NCBI GenBank assembly: GCA_008682415.1
Contig: VANK01000006.1
Location: 124,001-188,000, forward strand
Origin: Acidobacteria bacterium AB60
GTDB taxonomy: Bacteria > Acidobacteriota > Terriglobia > Terriglobales > Acidobacteriaceae
Length of the DNA stretch: 64,000 bases
Direction: 5' to 3'
In this document: one piece after another, positions 56,956-64,000 of the stretch
Position numbering within the stretch: position 1 is the first letter of the stretch
How the letters are laid out: each line of letters starts with the position of its first letter
The notes under the pieces: generated by a model
The model's input: the letters and a program-made list of their open reading frames with translations, nothing else
What the model was told of the DNA's origin: nothing
Database searches by the model: none
Position numbers and translations under genes: made by a program

Positions 56956-57378
56956 ATGACGCAGACAGCGATTCAAGAACCGGTGAGGCAGCGCGTGCCG
57001 GCGTGGGTGAACCTTGTGGTGATTGTGAGCGCCGTTCTGATGGGAGCGGGCGCGGTGATTGCATTGGTGAACCCGGCGATGCTGGTGGATCCGCATGCGG
57101 AGATCAACGCGGCGGTGCGCACGTATGCCGGGTATCTGACGGCGCGGAATGGTGTGCTGGCGGTGGTGATGCTGGTGCTGCTGATGGTGGGCGCCAGGCG
57201 CGCGCTGGGGAACCTGGTGGCGTTGGTGGGGCTCATCCAGTTGTTCGATTTTGTGGTGGACTGTGCGGAGGCGCGGTGGCAGGTTGCGGCGGGTGTTCTG
57301 GTGCTGGGGATTCTGCTGCTGATGGCGGCGGGACGGTTGGCGGGTGCGGCGTTTTGGAGACGCGCGGCGTGGGGATGA
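56956..57378 (+). CDS. Small integral membrane protein, 140 aa
   Basis: The ATG at 56956 has CCGGAG upstream. Four hydrophobic segments (VNLVVIVSAVLMGAGAVIAL, ARNGVLAVVMLVLLMVGA, LGNLVALVGLIQLFDFVVD and VAAGVLVLGILLLMAAGRLA) resemble DUF4267-type proteins. It is divergent from the sigma factor and could belong to the same regulon. Function unknown. Confidence 0.65.
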   Translation: MTQTAIQEPVRQRVPAWVNLVVIVSAVLMGAGAVIALVNPAMLVDPHAEINAAVRTYAGYLTARNGVLAVVMLVLLMVGARRALGNLVALVGLIQLFDFVVDCAEARWQVAAGVLVLGILLLMAAGRLAGAAFWRRAAWG

Positions 57379-57409
57379 GATGTTGTTGGGTGGTTCGCGC
57401 AGGATTGTG

Positions 57410-57480
57410 CCGGGCCGGGCGGGTTCGTGCTTTCCCACCCTAAGCGCAAAGGCAAAGACGCGCTTAGGATGGGGCACCCC
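57410..57480. repeat. Inverted copy of the variable-hairpin repeat
   Basis: Read on the minus strand it has GGGGTGCCCC, a stem CCTAAGCGC/GCGCTTAGG and then GGGAAAGCACGAACCC, the same frame as the arrays at 23.2 and 26.7 kb but with yet another stem sequence. Confidence 0.8.
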
Positions 57481-57505
57481 TTTTCAGTGCTGATGCCTGG
57501 GCGGG

Positions 57506-59047
57506 CTACATTTCGCGGGCGCGTTCGATGGCGCGGATGACGGCCTGGGCTTTGTTGATGGACTCCTGGTACTCGAGGGCGGGGACGGAGTCGGCGACGA
57601 TGCCGGCGCCGGCCTGCACGCTTCCCTTCCCGTCTTTGACGGTGAGGGACCGGATGGCGATGCAGGAGTCGAGGTTGCCGGAGAAGTCGGCGTAGAGGAC
57701 GGCGCCGCCGTAGGCGCCGCGGCGTGCGGGCTCGAGTTCTTCGATGATTTCCATGGCGCGGACCTTGGGGGCGCCGGAGAGCGTGCCGGCGGGGAAGCAG
57801 GCGCGGAGGGCGTCGACCGCGGTGAGGTCCTTGCGCAGCTTGCCCTCGATGGTGCTGACGATGTGCATAACGTGGCTGTAGCGCTCGATGAACATGAGGC
57901 GGTCGACCTTGACGGAGCCGTAGTCGGAGACGCGGCCGACGTCGTTGCGGCCAAGGTCGACGAGCATGACGTGCTCGGCGCGCTCTTTCTCGTCATGGAG
58001 CATCTCGTCGGCGAGTTTCTGGTCGGCCTCTTCATTGGCGCCGCGGGGACGGGTGCCGGCGATGGGGCGGTACTCGACCTTGCCGGCGTGGACGCGGACT
58101 AACAGCTCGGGAGAGGAGCCGGCGAGTTCGAGTCGTTCTATTGTCGTACGGCCTTTTTTCTTCTTCGGGGAGTCGACCAGCGGGCCGTCGAGGGCGAAGC
58201 GGAGGAAGAACATGTAGGGCGAGGGGTTGACGTTGCGCAGAGCGCGGTAGACCTGGAAGGTGTCGACGCCGGGGTTGACGTCGAAGCGCTGGGAGAGGAC
58301 GACCTGGAAGGCGTCGCCGGCGGCGATGTACTCCTTGGTGCGCTCCACGGCGGATTGATAGGCCTTTTTCGAGGTGCGCGGGGTGACCTTGAGCTTTTTG
58401 TCGCCTTTGGGGGGCTTGAGCCTGGGCAGCGGCTGGGCGAGGCATTTTTCCAGGCGGGCGAGGCGCCTGACGGCGGAGTCGTAGGCTTTGCCGGGTTCGT
58501 CGAGGGTGACGTCGGCGGTGACGACCAGCCAGATCTGCTTGCGGACGTGATCGAAGGCGAGGACCTCGTCGAAGAAGAGCAGACACGCGTCGGGAACGCC
58601 TAGCTCGTCGGCGGCGGTGGCGGGGAGGCGCTCGATCTGGCGGACGGCGTCGTAGGCGAAGAAGCCGACGGCTCCGGCGGTGAAGGGCGGGAGGCCAGGG
58701 AGGCGCGCGGGCTTGTGTCCGCCGAGGGCGTCGCGCAAAACCGCGAAGACGTCGCCCTCCATGTGCGTGGTGCGCTTGCCTTCGGTGATGGTAAGGTCGC
58801 GGCCGCGGGCGACGATGCGCTTGTAGGGGTTGAGGCCGATGAAGGTGTAGCGCCCGACCTGCTCTCCGCCTTCGACGGATTCCAGGAGGAAGGCTTCGCG
58901 CTCGTGCCAGGCCGCACGCAGAAAGGCCGAAACGGGGGTCTCGAGGTCGGCCGTAAGGGTCCGGCAGACGGGGACCAGGGTGTGGTCTTTGGCGAGCTTG
59001 AGAAATTCCTTGCGGCTGGGCTGGACTTGCGCGGGAGCGGGCTTCAC
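57506..59047 (-). CDS. trpE: Anthranilate synthase component I, 513 aa
   Basis: Converts chorismate and ammonia to anthranilate, the first step of tryptophan synthesis. The chorismate-binding core has KAYQSAVERTKEYIAAGDAF, SSPELLVRV, IAGTRPRGANEEADQKLADE, DLGRNDVGRVSDYGSVKVDR, FPAGTLSGAPKVRAMEIIEE and YADFSGNLDSCIAIRSL. The N-terminal lobe (LLESVEGGEQVGRYTFIGLN) includes the Leu-Leu-Glu-Ser motif used for tryptophan feedback. A Lys-rich insert (SPKKKKGRT, about residue 297) is specific to this copy. It is not next to trpG. Confidence 0.93.
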   Translation of the reverse strand: MKPAPAQVQPSRKEFLKLAKDHTLVPVCRTLTADLETPVSAFLRAAWHEREAFLLESVEGGEQVGRYTFIGLNPYKRIVARGRDLTITEGKRTTHMEGDVFAVLRDALGGHKPARLPGLPPFTAGAVGFFAYDAVRQIERLPATAADELGVPDACLLFFDEVLAFDHVRKQIWLVVTADVTLDEPGKAYDSAVRRLARLEKCLAQPLPRLKPPKGDKKLKVTPRTSKKAYQSAVERTKEYIAAGDAFQVVLSQRFDVNPGVDTFQVYRALRNVNPSPYMFFLRFALDGPLVDSPKKKKGRTTIERLELAGSSPELLVRVHAGKVEYRPIAGTRPRGANEEADQKLADEMLHDEKERAEHVMLVDLGRNDVGRVSDYGSVKVDRLMFIERYSHVMHIVSTIEGKLRKDLTAVDALRACFPAGTLSGAPKVRAMEIIEELEPARRGAYGGAVLYADFSGNLDSCIAIRSLTVKDGKGSVQAGAGIVADSVPALEYQESINKAQAVIRAIERAREM

Positions 59048-59065
59048 ATGGTCAAGTGTAAAGGA

Positions 59066-59112
59066 GCAGTGGACAGTGGGCAGTGGGCAGTGGTCAGTGA
59101 TCAGTGGTCAGG
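59066..59112. repeat. Heptamer array TCAGTGR, site 3
   Basis: Six or seven units varying as CAGTGGA, CAGTGGG and TCAGTGA upstream of trpE. Further on (59125-59175) a looser GTGAANG pattern continues. Confidence 0.8.
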
Positions 59113-59243
59113 CGAACAGAGGAAGGAGTGAAGCGGTGAATGGGTGAAAGAGTGAAGAAGTGAAGAGGTGACGGGCGGCGGTTCGCAGGTCTGATGCGGC
59201 AATCGTCACGGTACCGGGGGTTCCCAGGCGGGTTCCTGGTTGC

Positions 59244-59273
59244 TTGACGTTTCTGATTGGGCAGGCCTAGACT
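59244..59273 (+). promoter_or_regulatory. Promoter of the glutamate dehydrogenase gene
   Basis: TTGACG, an 18-bp spacer and TAGACT. It would give a leader of about 180 nt before the chosen start at 59459. Confidence 0.45.
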
Positions 59274-59336
59274 CGTTGGGGTTTGGGCTCATCTGGGGTT
59301 GAAGCGGAGCCCAAGGGTACGGTTGATTGCGGGCAT

Positions 59337-59414
59337 ATGATGACAACCGAAAGAACCATTCCGCTTGAGGCGGACAAAGCCCTGCTGCGTCTAAGGGATG
59401 CAGGCAGGAGGTAA
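59337..59414 (+). CDS. Possible 25-residue leader peptide before the dehydrogenase
   Basis: A small frame ([20 protein letters not shown], then DAGRR) lies inside the predicted leader of the dehydrogenase gene. There is no clear ribosome-binding site and the composition is unremarkable, so it may be chance. Confidence 0.2.
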   Translation: MMTTERTIPLEADKALLRLRDAGRR

Positions 59415-59458
59415 ACCCGGGCCCGGCGTCAGGAATGGGCCTGGAATTGGAGACACGT

Positions 59459-60736
59459 ATGGCGGTTTTAACCCCAACAGTAACCCTAGATCAGGAGATC
59501 AATCCCTGGGAGGCGCAAAGCGCCCGGTTCGACTATGCGGCACGCAAGTTAAATCTGGACGAAGGTCTTTGGAAGGTCCTCAGCTCCCCGTCGCGCGAAG
59601 TGATTGTGCATTTCCCCGTCACGATGGATGACGGGCGCATCGAGATGTTTACCGGGTTTCGCGTACAGCACTCGCAGGCGCGCGGTCCCGCCAAGGGCGG
59701 CATCCGCTACGCGCCGGAGGTGACGCTGGACGAGGTGCGCGCACTGGCCAGCTGGATGACGTGGAAGTGCGCGGTGGTGAATATTCCGTTTGGCGGTGCC
59801 AAGGGCGGCGTGATCTGCGACCCCAAGAAGATGAGCCAGGGCGAACTGGAGCGCATGACGCGCCGGTATACCTCGGAGATTATCGAGTTCATCGGGCCGG
59901 AGAAGGATGTGCCGGCGCCCGACATGAACACCAATGAGCAGACGATGGCGTGGATCATGGATACCTACTCCATGCACATGCGCCAGACGGTGACGAGCGT
60001 GGTGACGGGCAAGCCGCTGACGCTGGGCGGATCGCGCGGGCGGACTGAGGCGACAGGGCGCGGGGTGCTGGTGGCGTGCGATGAGAGCCTGCGGTACCTG
60101 AAGATGCCGATCGACGGCTGCCGCGTGATCATCCAGGGCTTTGGCAACGTGGGATCGAATGCAGCGCGCCTGATGATGGAGCATGGGTACAAGATCATCG
60201 GCATTGCGGAGAAGGATGGCGGGCTGTTCAATCCCAACGGCATCGACATTCATCAGCTGCTGGAATTCAAGTATCGCAATAGCACGCTGCTGGGCTTCCG
60301 CGGCGCGGAGGCGATGCCGAGCGAAGAGCTGATCGTCTCGGACTGCGAGATCCTGATTCCCGCCGCAATGGAGAACGTGATCACCAGCCGCAACGCAGAG
60401 AAGATCAAGGCGAAGATCATGGTGGAGGGAGCGAACGGCCCGACGACCGCGGTGGCCGACGATATTCTGGCCGACAAGCGGGTGTTTGTGGTGCCGGACA
60501 TCCTGGCGAATGCGGGCGGCGTGACGGCCAGCTACTTCGAGTGGGTGCAGGACCGGCAGGGCTACTTCTGGAAGGAGGCCATCGTCAACGAGCAGTTGGA
60601 GCAGATTTTGCGCGACAGCTTCGATGACGTGGTGCGCTACGCCGAGGCGCACAACGTGAACAACCGCATCGCGGCGTACATGCTGGCGATCGATCGCGTG
60701 GCATTCACGATCAAGCAGCGCGGGCTGTACGCGTAG
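59459..60736 (+). CDS. gdhA: Glutamate dehydrogenase (Glu/Leu/Phe/Val family), 425 aa
   Basis: Reversibly converts glutamate to 2-oxoglutarate and ammonia. The start at 59459 has GGAG seven bases upstream; a nearer ATG at 59435 has none. Substrate region: [20 protein letters not shown] and [19 protein letters not shown], with the catalytic Lys and Asp ([19 protein letters not shown]). Rossmann motif [14 protein letters not shown]. It is the hexameric, bacterial-size form. Coenzyme preference cannot be read with certainty. It ends with its own terminator. Confidence 0.95.
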   Translation: MAVLTPTVTLDQEINPWEAQSARFDYAARKLNLDEGLWKVLSSPSREVIVHFPVTMDDGRIEMFTGFRVQHSQARGPAKGGIRYAPEVTLDEVRALASWMTWKCAVVNIPFGGAKGGVICDPKKMSQGELERMTRRYTSEIIEFIGPEKDVPAPDMNTNEQTMAWIMDTYSMHMRQTVTSVVTGKPLTLGGSRGRTEATGRGVLVACDESLRYLKMPIDGCRVIIQGFGNVGSNAARLMMEHGYKIIGIAEKDGGLFNPNGIDIHQLLEFKYRNSTLLGFRGAEAMPSEELIVSDCEILIPAAMENVITSRNAEKIKAKIMVEGANGPTTAVADDILADKRVFVVPDILANAGGVTASYFEWVQDRQGYFWKEAIVNEQLEQILRDSFDDVVRYAEAHNVNNRIAAYMLAIDRVAFTIKQRGLYA

Positions 60737-60760
60737 CGGCTTCTGAAGGAACGCAGAAGA

Positions 60761-60792
60761 AAGCGGAAGGGTCTGGCCCCTTCCGCTTTTTG
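60761..60792 (+). terminator. Terminator after the dehydrogenase
   Basis: AAGCGGAAGGG pairs with CCCTTCCGCTT, followed by TTT. A clear rho-independent terminator 25 bp after the stop. Confidence 0.9.
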
Positions 60793-60826
60793 TTTGTCAC
60801 GAAGCAGATTTGTGGACGGAAGTGCG

Positions 60827-62203
60827 TCAGATGGGCGCGCAGTCGCAGATGAGGAGCGTCAGGTCATCCTCCTGGGAGCGCATGCGCCGCTTCACGGCAT
60901 CGATGATGCTGTCCGCGGCCTGGGCGGGCGCAAGATCGCGTGATTGGACCAGCGCCTCCTGCAGCGATTGTTCGCCGAACAGTTCGCCGGCCTGGTTGCG
61001 GGATTCGACCAGGCCATCGGTATAGAGCAGAAGACGATCGCCGGGCTCAAGCGCGACGGTGCGCTGGGAATATGCTACGTCTTCCACTGCCGCGAGGAGC
61101 AGGCCATTTTCGGCGACCTCAAGGACTTGTCCGCGACGCAGAAGCAGCATGGCAGGATGACCGGCCGCGGCATAGCGGAGTTCCCTGCTGCCGGCGTCGA
61201 GGTAGACGCAGGCCGCAGTGACGTATTGCCCTTGCGTGTTGCCGCACAGGGCGCGATTCATGCCCGTGAGGAGACGCCCTGGATGAGCCGCTTCGGCGCG
61301 CTGCGCAATGGCTGCCATCTTGACCATAGAGGCGATCAGCGCGGCGGGAACGCCGTGACCGGAGACATCGGCGATCAGGATGCAGGCGTGGCTGCGCCCG
61401 GTAACGAGGAAGTCGTAGAAGTCTCCAGCGACGGAGTTCATGGGGACGTAGCGGGCGGCGACGCGGAAGGCGGGCGACTCGGGGAACTCGCCGGGCAGAA
61501 GCGATTGCTGAATGGTGCGGGCCAATGCCAGTTCGCGCTGGATTTCGCCAAGTTCCTCATCGCGCTTGAGCGTGCGCCGGGCGGCGACGTAGCCAAGAGC
61601 GGCGAGCAGGATGGCAAACCCGTAAGGCTCGAGCTTGTAGCGGCCCCAGACGTTGTCGTAGATGGCGAGAATACCGAAGACAAACAAGCCAACGCGCAAG
61701 ATGGCGAAGTCGCGGTCGACGCGGCGGCGCATGAGCATGATAAACATCAGCAGGATGAGCAGGATCACTGCAAGGTTGTTGGCGTCGAAGAAGATCTCGC
61801 GCACGCCAATTGCGGCGGTCGCCAAAACAAGTGCACTGAAGACACAAGTCAGGCCGATGGTGATGCTGCGGCCCACCCGCCCGAGGAAGCCGGCGCTGTG
61901 AAAGAACCAGAGGGCGGGGATCGGAACGAGGAAGTTGACAATGGCCGTGAGGCGATCGAAGAAGGCGCTGGGCGGAACGGTGAGGCGCAACAGGCCGGCG
62001 TTGAGCCAAAGCCGCTGCCCGTAGAGATGGGCGAAGATGGCAAGCCAGACCAGCAACGGGTCGAAGCGCCTGCGAACGGCGCAGAACGCGATGGACATGA
62101 CACCGATGGTGGTGAAAGCCGCTCCCAGGAAGAGATAGGGCTCGTCATGGTGGAAGACGCGCAACACCTCGTTCGCGGTGAGCTGGGAATCGGCAAGGAG
62201 CAT
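60827..62203 (-). CDS. Membrane-bound SpoIIE/PP2C phosphatase, 458 aa
   Basis: I chose the ATG at 62203; a GTG-started extension to 62254 has no signal. The N-terminal half has seven or so hydrophobic helices (about residues 25-205), followed by a short coiled-coil linker (DEELGEIQRELALARTIQQS) and a PP2C-type domain with VAGDFYDFLV, ILIADVSGHGVPAALIASMV, GHPAMLL and RLLLYTDGLVESRN carrying metal-binding Asp. Such proteins dephosphorylate anti-sigma-antagonist (STAS) proteins in partner-switching systems. No STAS or anti-sigma gene is adjacent. Confidence 0.92.
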   Translation of the reverse strand: MLLADSQLTANEVLRVFHHDEPYLFLGAAFTTIGVMSIAFCAVRRRFDPLLVWLAIFAHLYGQRLWLNAGLLRLTVPPSAFFDRLTAIVNFLVPIPALWFFHSAGFLGRVGRSITIGLTCVFSALVLATAAIGVREIFFDANNLAVILLILLMFIMLMRRRVDRDFAILRVGLFVFGILAIYDNVWGRYKLEPYGFAILLAALGYVAARRTLKRDEELGEIQRELALARTIQQSLLPGEFPESPAFRVAARYVPMNSVAGDFYDFLVTGRSHACILIADVSGHGVPAALIASMVKMAAIAQRAEAAHPGRLLTGMNRALCGNTQGQYVTAACVYLDAGSRELRYAAAGHPAMLLLRRGQVLEVAENGLLLAAVEDVAYSQRTVALEPGDRLLLYTDGLVESRNQAGELFGEQSLQEALVQSRDLAPAQAADSIIDAVKRRMRSQEDDLTLLICDCAPI

Positions 62204-62307
62204 CGCTTCTGCATCGTAACAAAGCGGGGTTGGCGGGGTTAGCCCTGAGAGCACCGAGCGGAGCTGACGAGGTGGACCGAGTTGGGAAAGCTGTGCGCGC
62301 GTTGGTC

Positions 62308-62345
62308 AAAAAAAAAGCGGACGGCTTCCTCTCGGAAGCCGCCCG
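62308..62345 (-). terminator. Terminator of the second TonB receptor
   Basis: On the minus strand GGCTTCC and GGAAGCC pair around a four-base loop, with flanking GC pairs, followed by a nine-T run. It lies 28 bp after the receptor stop. Confidence 0.9.
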
Positions 62346-62372
62346 ATGATGGACGAACGTGATCTGCGAGTC

Positions 62373-64000
62373 CTAGAAGGTGATCTTCAAGGCGAGTTGC
62401 GTGTTGAAGGGCTCGCCGGCGCCGATGCCCGGGGCGCCATTGAAGTCGCCGATGGTGTCGTAGAGCTGCAGGGTGCTGATGGTGGCCTGGTTGGGGTTGT
62501 AGCCACCGCTTGCGCCGCCCAGCGGGGGAGCAAAGTTGGTGCGGTTGAACAGGTTGTAGAACTCGACGCGGAACTGCGTGTTGATACGTTCGCCGATCTT
62601 GGTGTTCTTGAAGACGGAGAAGTCCACGTCGCCGTAGCCCGGGGCTACATACGCGTTGCGGTGGGTTGTGCCCCAGGAGCCAGGAGCCGGATCGACGAAG
62701 GCGTCGGGGTTGAGCCAGTTGGCGCCGGCCTTCTGCTGCTTGAAGCCGGCGTAGGGGTTGGCGATGACCTGGTTGGCTCGCTGGTTGTTCTCGCCGGTGT
62801 TGTCGGTCTGGTCATCGGTGAGAACGGTAAAGGGCAAGCCGGAGTGGAAGGCGAGGACGCTGTTCAACTGCCATCCGCCGGTGATGGCCTTGTGGCTCTC
62901 GAGTCCGGGAACCTCGTAGGTGATTTCGCCCACCAGGTTGTTGCGGGTGTCGAAGTCACCCTGTCCGTAGTCTCCCTTGAAGTTCATGCTGTCCTGCGGC
63001 AGGGCGCCGCGGTAGGCGGTCACGTCATCGAAGGCATGCGACCAGGTGTAGGCAAACTGCGTGGAAAGGTGGTGGTAATTGGAGGCGCGCAGCGTGGCCT
63101 GCAGCGAGTTGTAGTTGGAGTTGCCGATGCTCTGGATCTCGTTGATGTTGCCGTACTGCGGGAAGGTGGCGAAGTAGGGGCGCAGCGCCTGCGCGTCCAC
63201 CGTGCCGTCGTTCGGCTGGGTCTGGTTGAGATCGATGATGGAAAGCAGGTGATGGCCCGAGCTGCCCACGTATCCGAGCTGCGCGAACACATTTGAACCA
63301 AACGACTGCTCAAGCTGCAGGTTGTAATTGATGTTGTTGGAAGGCTGGAAGTTCTTCTGGACGGAGAAGACGCCGCAGGGATTGCTGGGGCTGCAGGTTG
63401 GCGCGGTCGCCGAGCCGAAGGGATCGACGCCGGGTTGCCACTGGTAGCCGCTGGCCGAGATGGAGAAGACGGGGCTGGCGCCCGCGGGATTTCCTTCAAG
63501 GCCATTGGGAGCATTGTTGCCGGGGCGGTTGTCGAGGAAGGGATTGATGTTCGGGGTGTCGTAATAGATGCCGGCGCCGGCGCGCACCACCATGTGCGGC
63601 GTGGCCCGATAGGAGAGGCCGACACGGGGGCTGAAGTCGGTGTAGGTGGGATCGTAGACCGACGAGATTTTGTCGCCCTGGAAGACGATGCCGCCGAGCG
63701 AAGGACGAAATACGGAGAGGTCCTTCTTGTCATCGTGCAGCGGCCCTTCGTAATCCCAGCGCACTCCATAGTTCACGTTGAGCTTGGAGGTGACCTGGTA
63801 GGAGTCCTGCGCGAAAAAGTCGAAGGTGTGGACGAAGACGAGGCGTTCCGGATTGCCCAGGGTGATGGAGGAGGTGTACACATCGCCGGCGAGATAGTCT
63901 GCGAGCGCGGAGATGCGGGCGGTGACGCTGGAGTCGGTGATGCCGCTCGCCAGAGGCGATTTGCTGAGATCCCAATTGCCCTGCGCGCCGTTGAACTTGA
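62373..64000 (-). CDS. Oar-like TonB-dependent receptor, C-terminal part (cut by window edge)
   Basis: The frame stays open from 62373 to position 64000, so the 5' end lies beyond the window; a GTG at 63881 is not the true start. Barrel segments include FFAQDSYQVTSKLNVNYGVR, FSPRVGLSYRATPHMVVRAG, STQFAYTWSHAFDDVTAYRG and FRVEFYNLFNRTNF, ending LALKITF. It is the same receptor family as the gene at 30130 but only distantly related in sequence. Substrate unknown. Confidence 0.92.
   Translation of the reverse strand, partial: KFNGAQGNWDLSKSPLASGITDSSVTARISALADYLAGDVYTSSITLGNPERLVFVHTFDFFAQDSYQVTSKLNVNYGVRWDYEGPLHDDKKDLSVFRPSLGGIVFQGDKISSVYDPTYTDFSPRVGLSYRATPHMVVRAGAGIYYDTPNINPFLDNRPGNNAPNGLEGNPAGASPVFSISASGYQWQPGVDPFGSATAPTCSPSNPCGVFSVQKNFQPSNNINYNLQLEQSFGSNVFAQLGYVGSSGHHLLSIIDLNQTQPNDGTVDAQALRPYFATFPQYGNINEIQSIGNSNYNSLQATLRASNYHHLSTQFAYTWSHAFDDVTAYRGALPQDSMNFKGDYGQGDFDTRNNLVGEITYEVPGLESHKAITGGWQLNSVLAFHSGLPFTVLTDDQTDNTGENNQRANQVIANPYAGFKQQKAGANWLNPDAFVDPAPGSWGTTHRNAYVAPGYGDVDFSVFKNTKIGERINTQFRVEFYNLFNRTNFAPPLGGASGGYNPNQATISTLQLYDTIGDFNGAPGIGAGEPFNTQLALKITF

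Noticed and set aside
60944-62242. 432-residue plus-strand frame opposite the SpoIIE phosphatase
   Set aside because: Antisense shadow with no domain; the minus strand has clear PP2C motifs.

Overview
The window looks like chromosome of an Acidobacteriota bacterium (Terriglobia type) carrying the right-hand part of an integrated phage-like element. The host call rests on two long Oar-like TonB-dependent receptors, two PadR-plus-orphan-permease (ADOP type) pairs, a CRTAC1/UnbV protein, DUF6807 and Gfo/Idh/MocA genes, and intergenic repeat families of a kind common in that phylum. It is inferred from gene content only.

Positions 1-19655 are one end of a prophage or related mobile element. A tRNA-Gln(CUG) gene (19656-19729, minus) has its 3' end pointing into the element. 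Next to it, on the plus strand, are a tyrosine recombinase, an excisionase-like HTH protein, a double-HTH protein and three small genes. A control region near 16250-16312, with a good minus-strand promoter and paired TATGCATA palindromes, drives a long, mostly overlapping minus-strand early operon running down to about 350. The operon holds small zinc-ribbon, coiled-coil and membrane proteins, a 78-bp-repeat LRV protein coupled to a 32-residue membrane peptide, an atypical cytosine-C5 methyltransferase, an HNH nuclease, a helicase-methyltransferase fusion, DUF3310, ThyX, DUF1064, DUF1643, a GIY-YIG nuclease, an initiator/helicase-loader-like pair and a zinc-ribbon-Fis regulator. No structural, packaging or lysis genes are visible, so those functions, if present, lie left of the window.

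Positions 19.8-26.5 kb hold two PadR-ADOP permease pairs separated and followed by tandem hairpin repeats. Positions 27.8-40.5 kb are a plus-strand surface/nutrient region: a CRTAC1 FG-GAP protein, an Oar-like TonB-dependent receptor, a TPR protein, a Tat-exported Gfo/Idh/MocA oxidoreductase, a DUF6807 protein and a secreted protein with four Ig-like repeats and a propeller-like domain. Positions 40.6-51 kb are mainly regulatory or envelope genes: a PAS-PAS-GAF sigma-54 activator, an OmpA-like lipo/porin-type protein, a lone receiver protein, a very large DUF3857-transglutaminase-TPR protein and an ICMT-MarR operon.

Positions 51.2-64 kb contain trpG and trpE (6 kb apart and convergent), a FecR-like secreted protein, a formate/nitrite-type transporter, an ECF sigma-DoxX-SRPBCC operon, a glutamate dehydrogenase, a membrane-bound SpoIIE phosphatase and a second Oar-like receptor cut by the window edge. 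Heptanucleotide (TCAGTGR) arrays occur at three intergenic sites, and three ~105-bp direct repeats fill 54.1-54.7 kb.

The most unusual items are the LRV repeat protein, whose near-identical units differ almost only at amino-acid-changing positions; the intergenic hairpin family whose stems differ in sequence but keep pairing; and the zinc-ribbon-Fis regulator at the distal end of the early operon.
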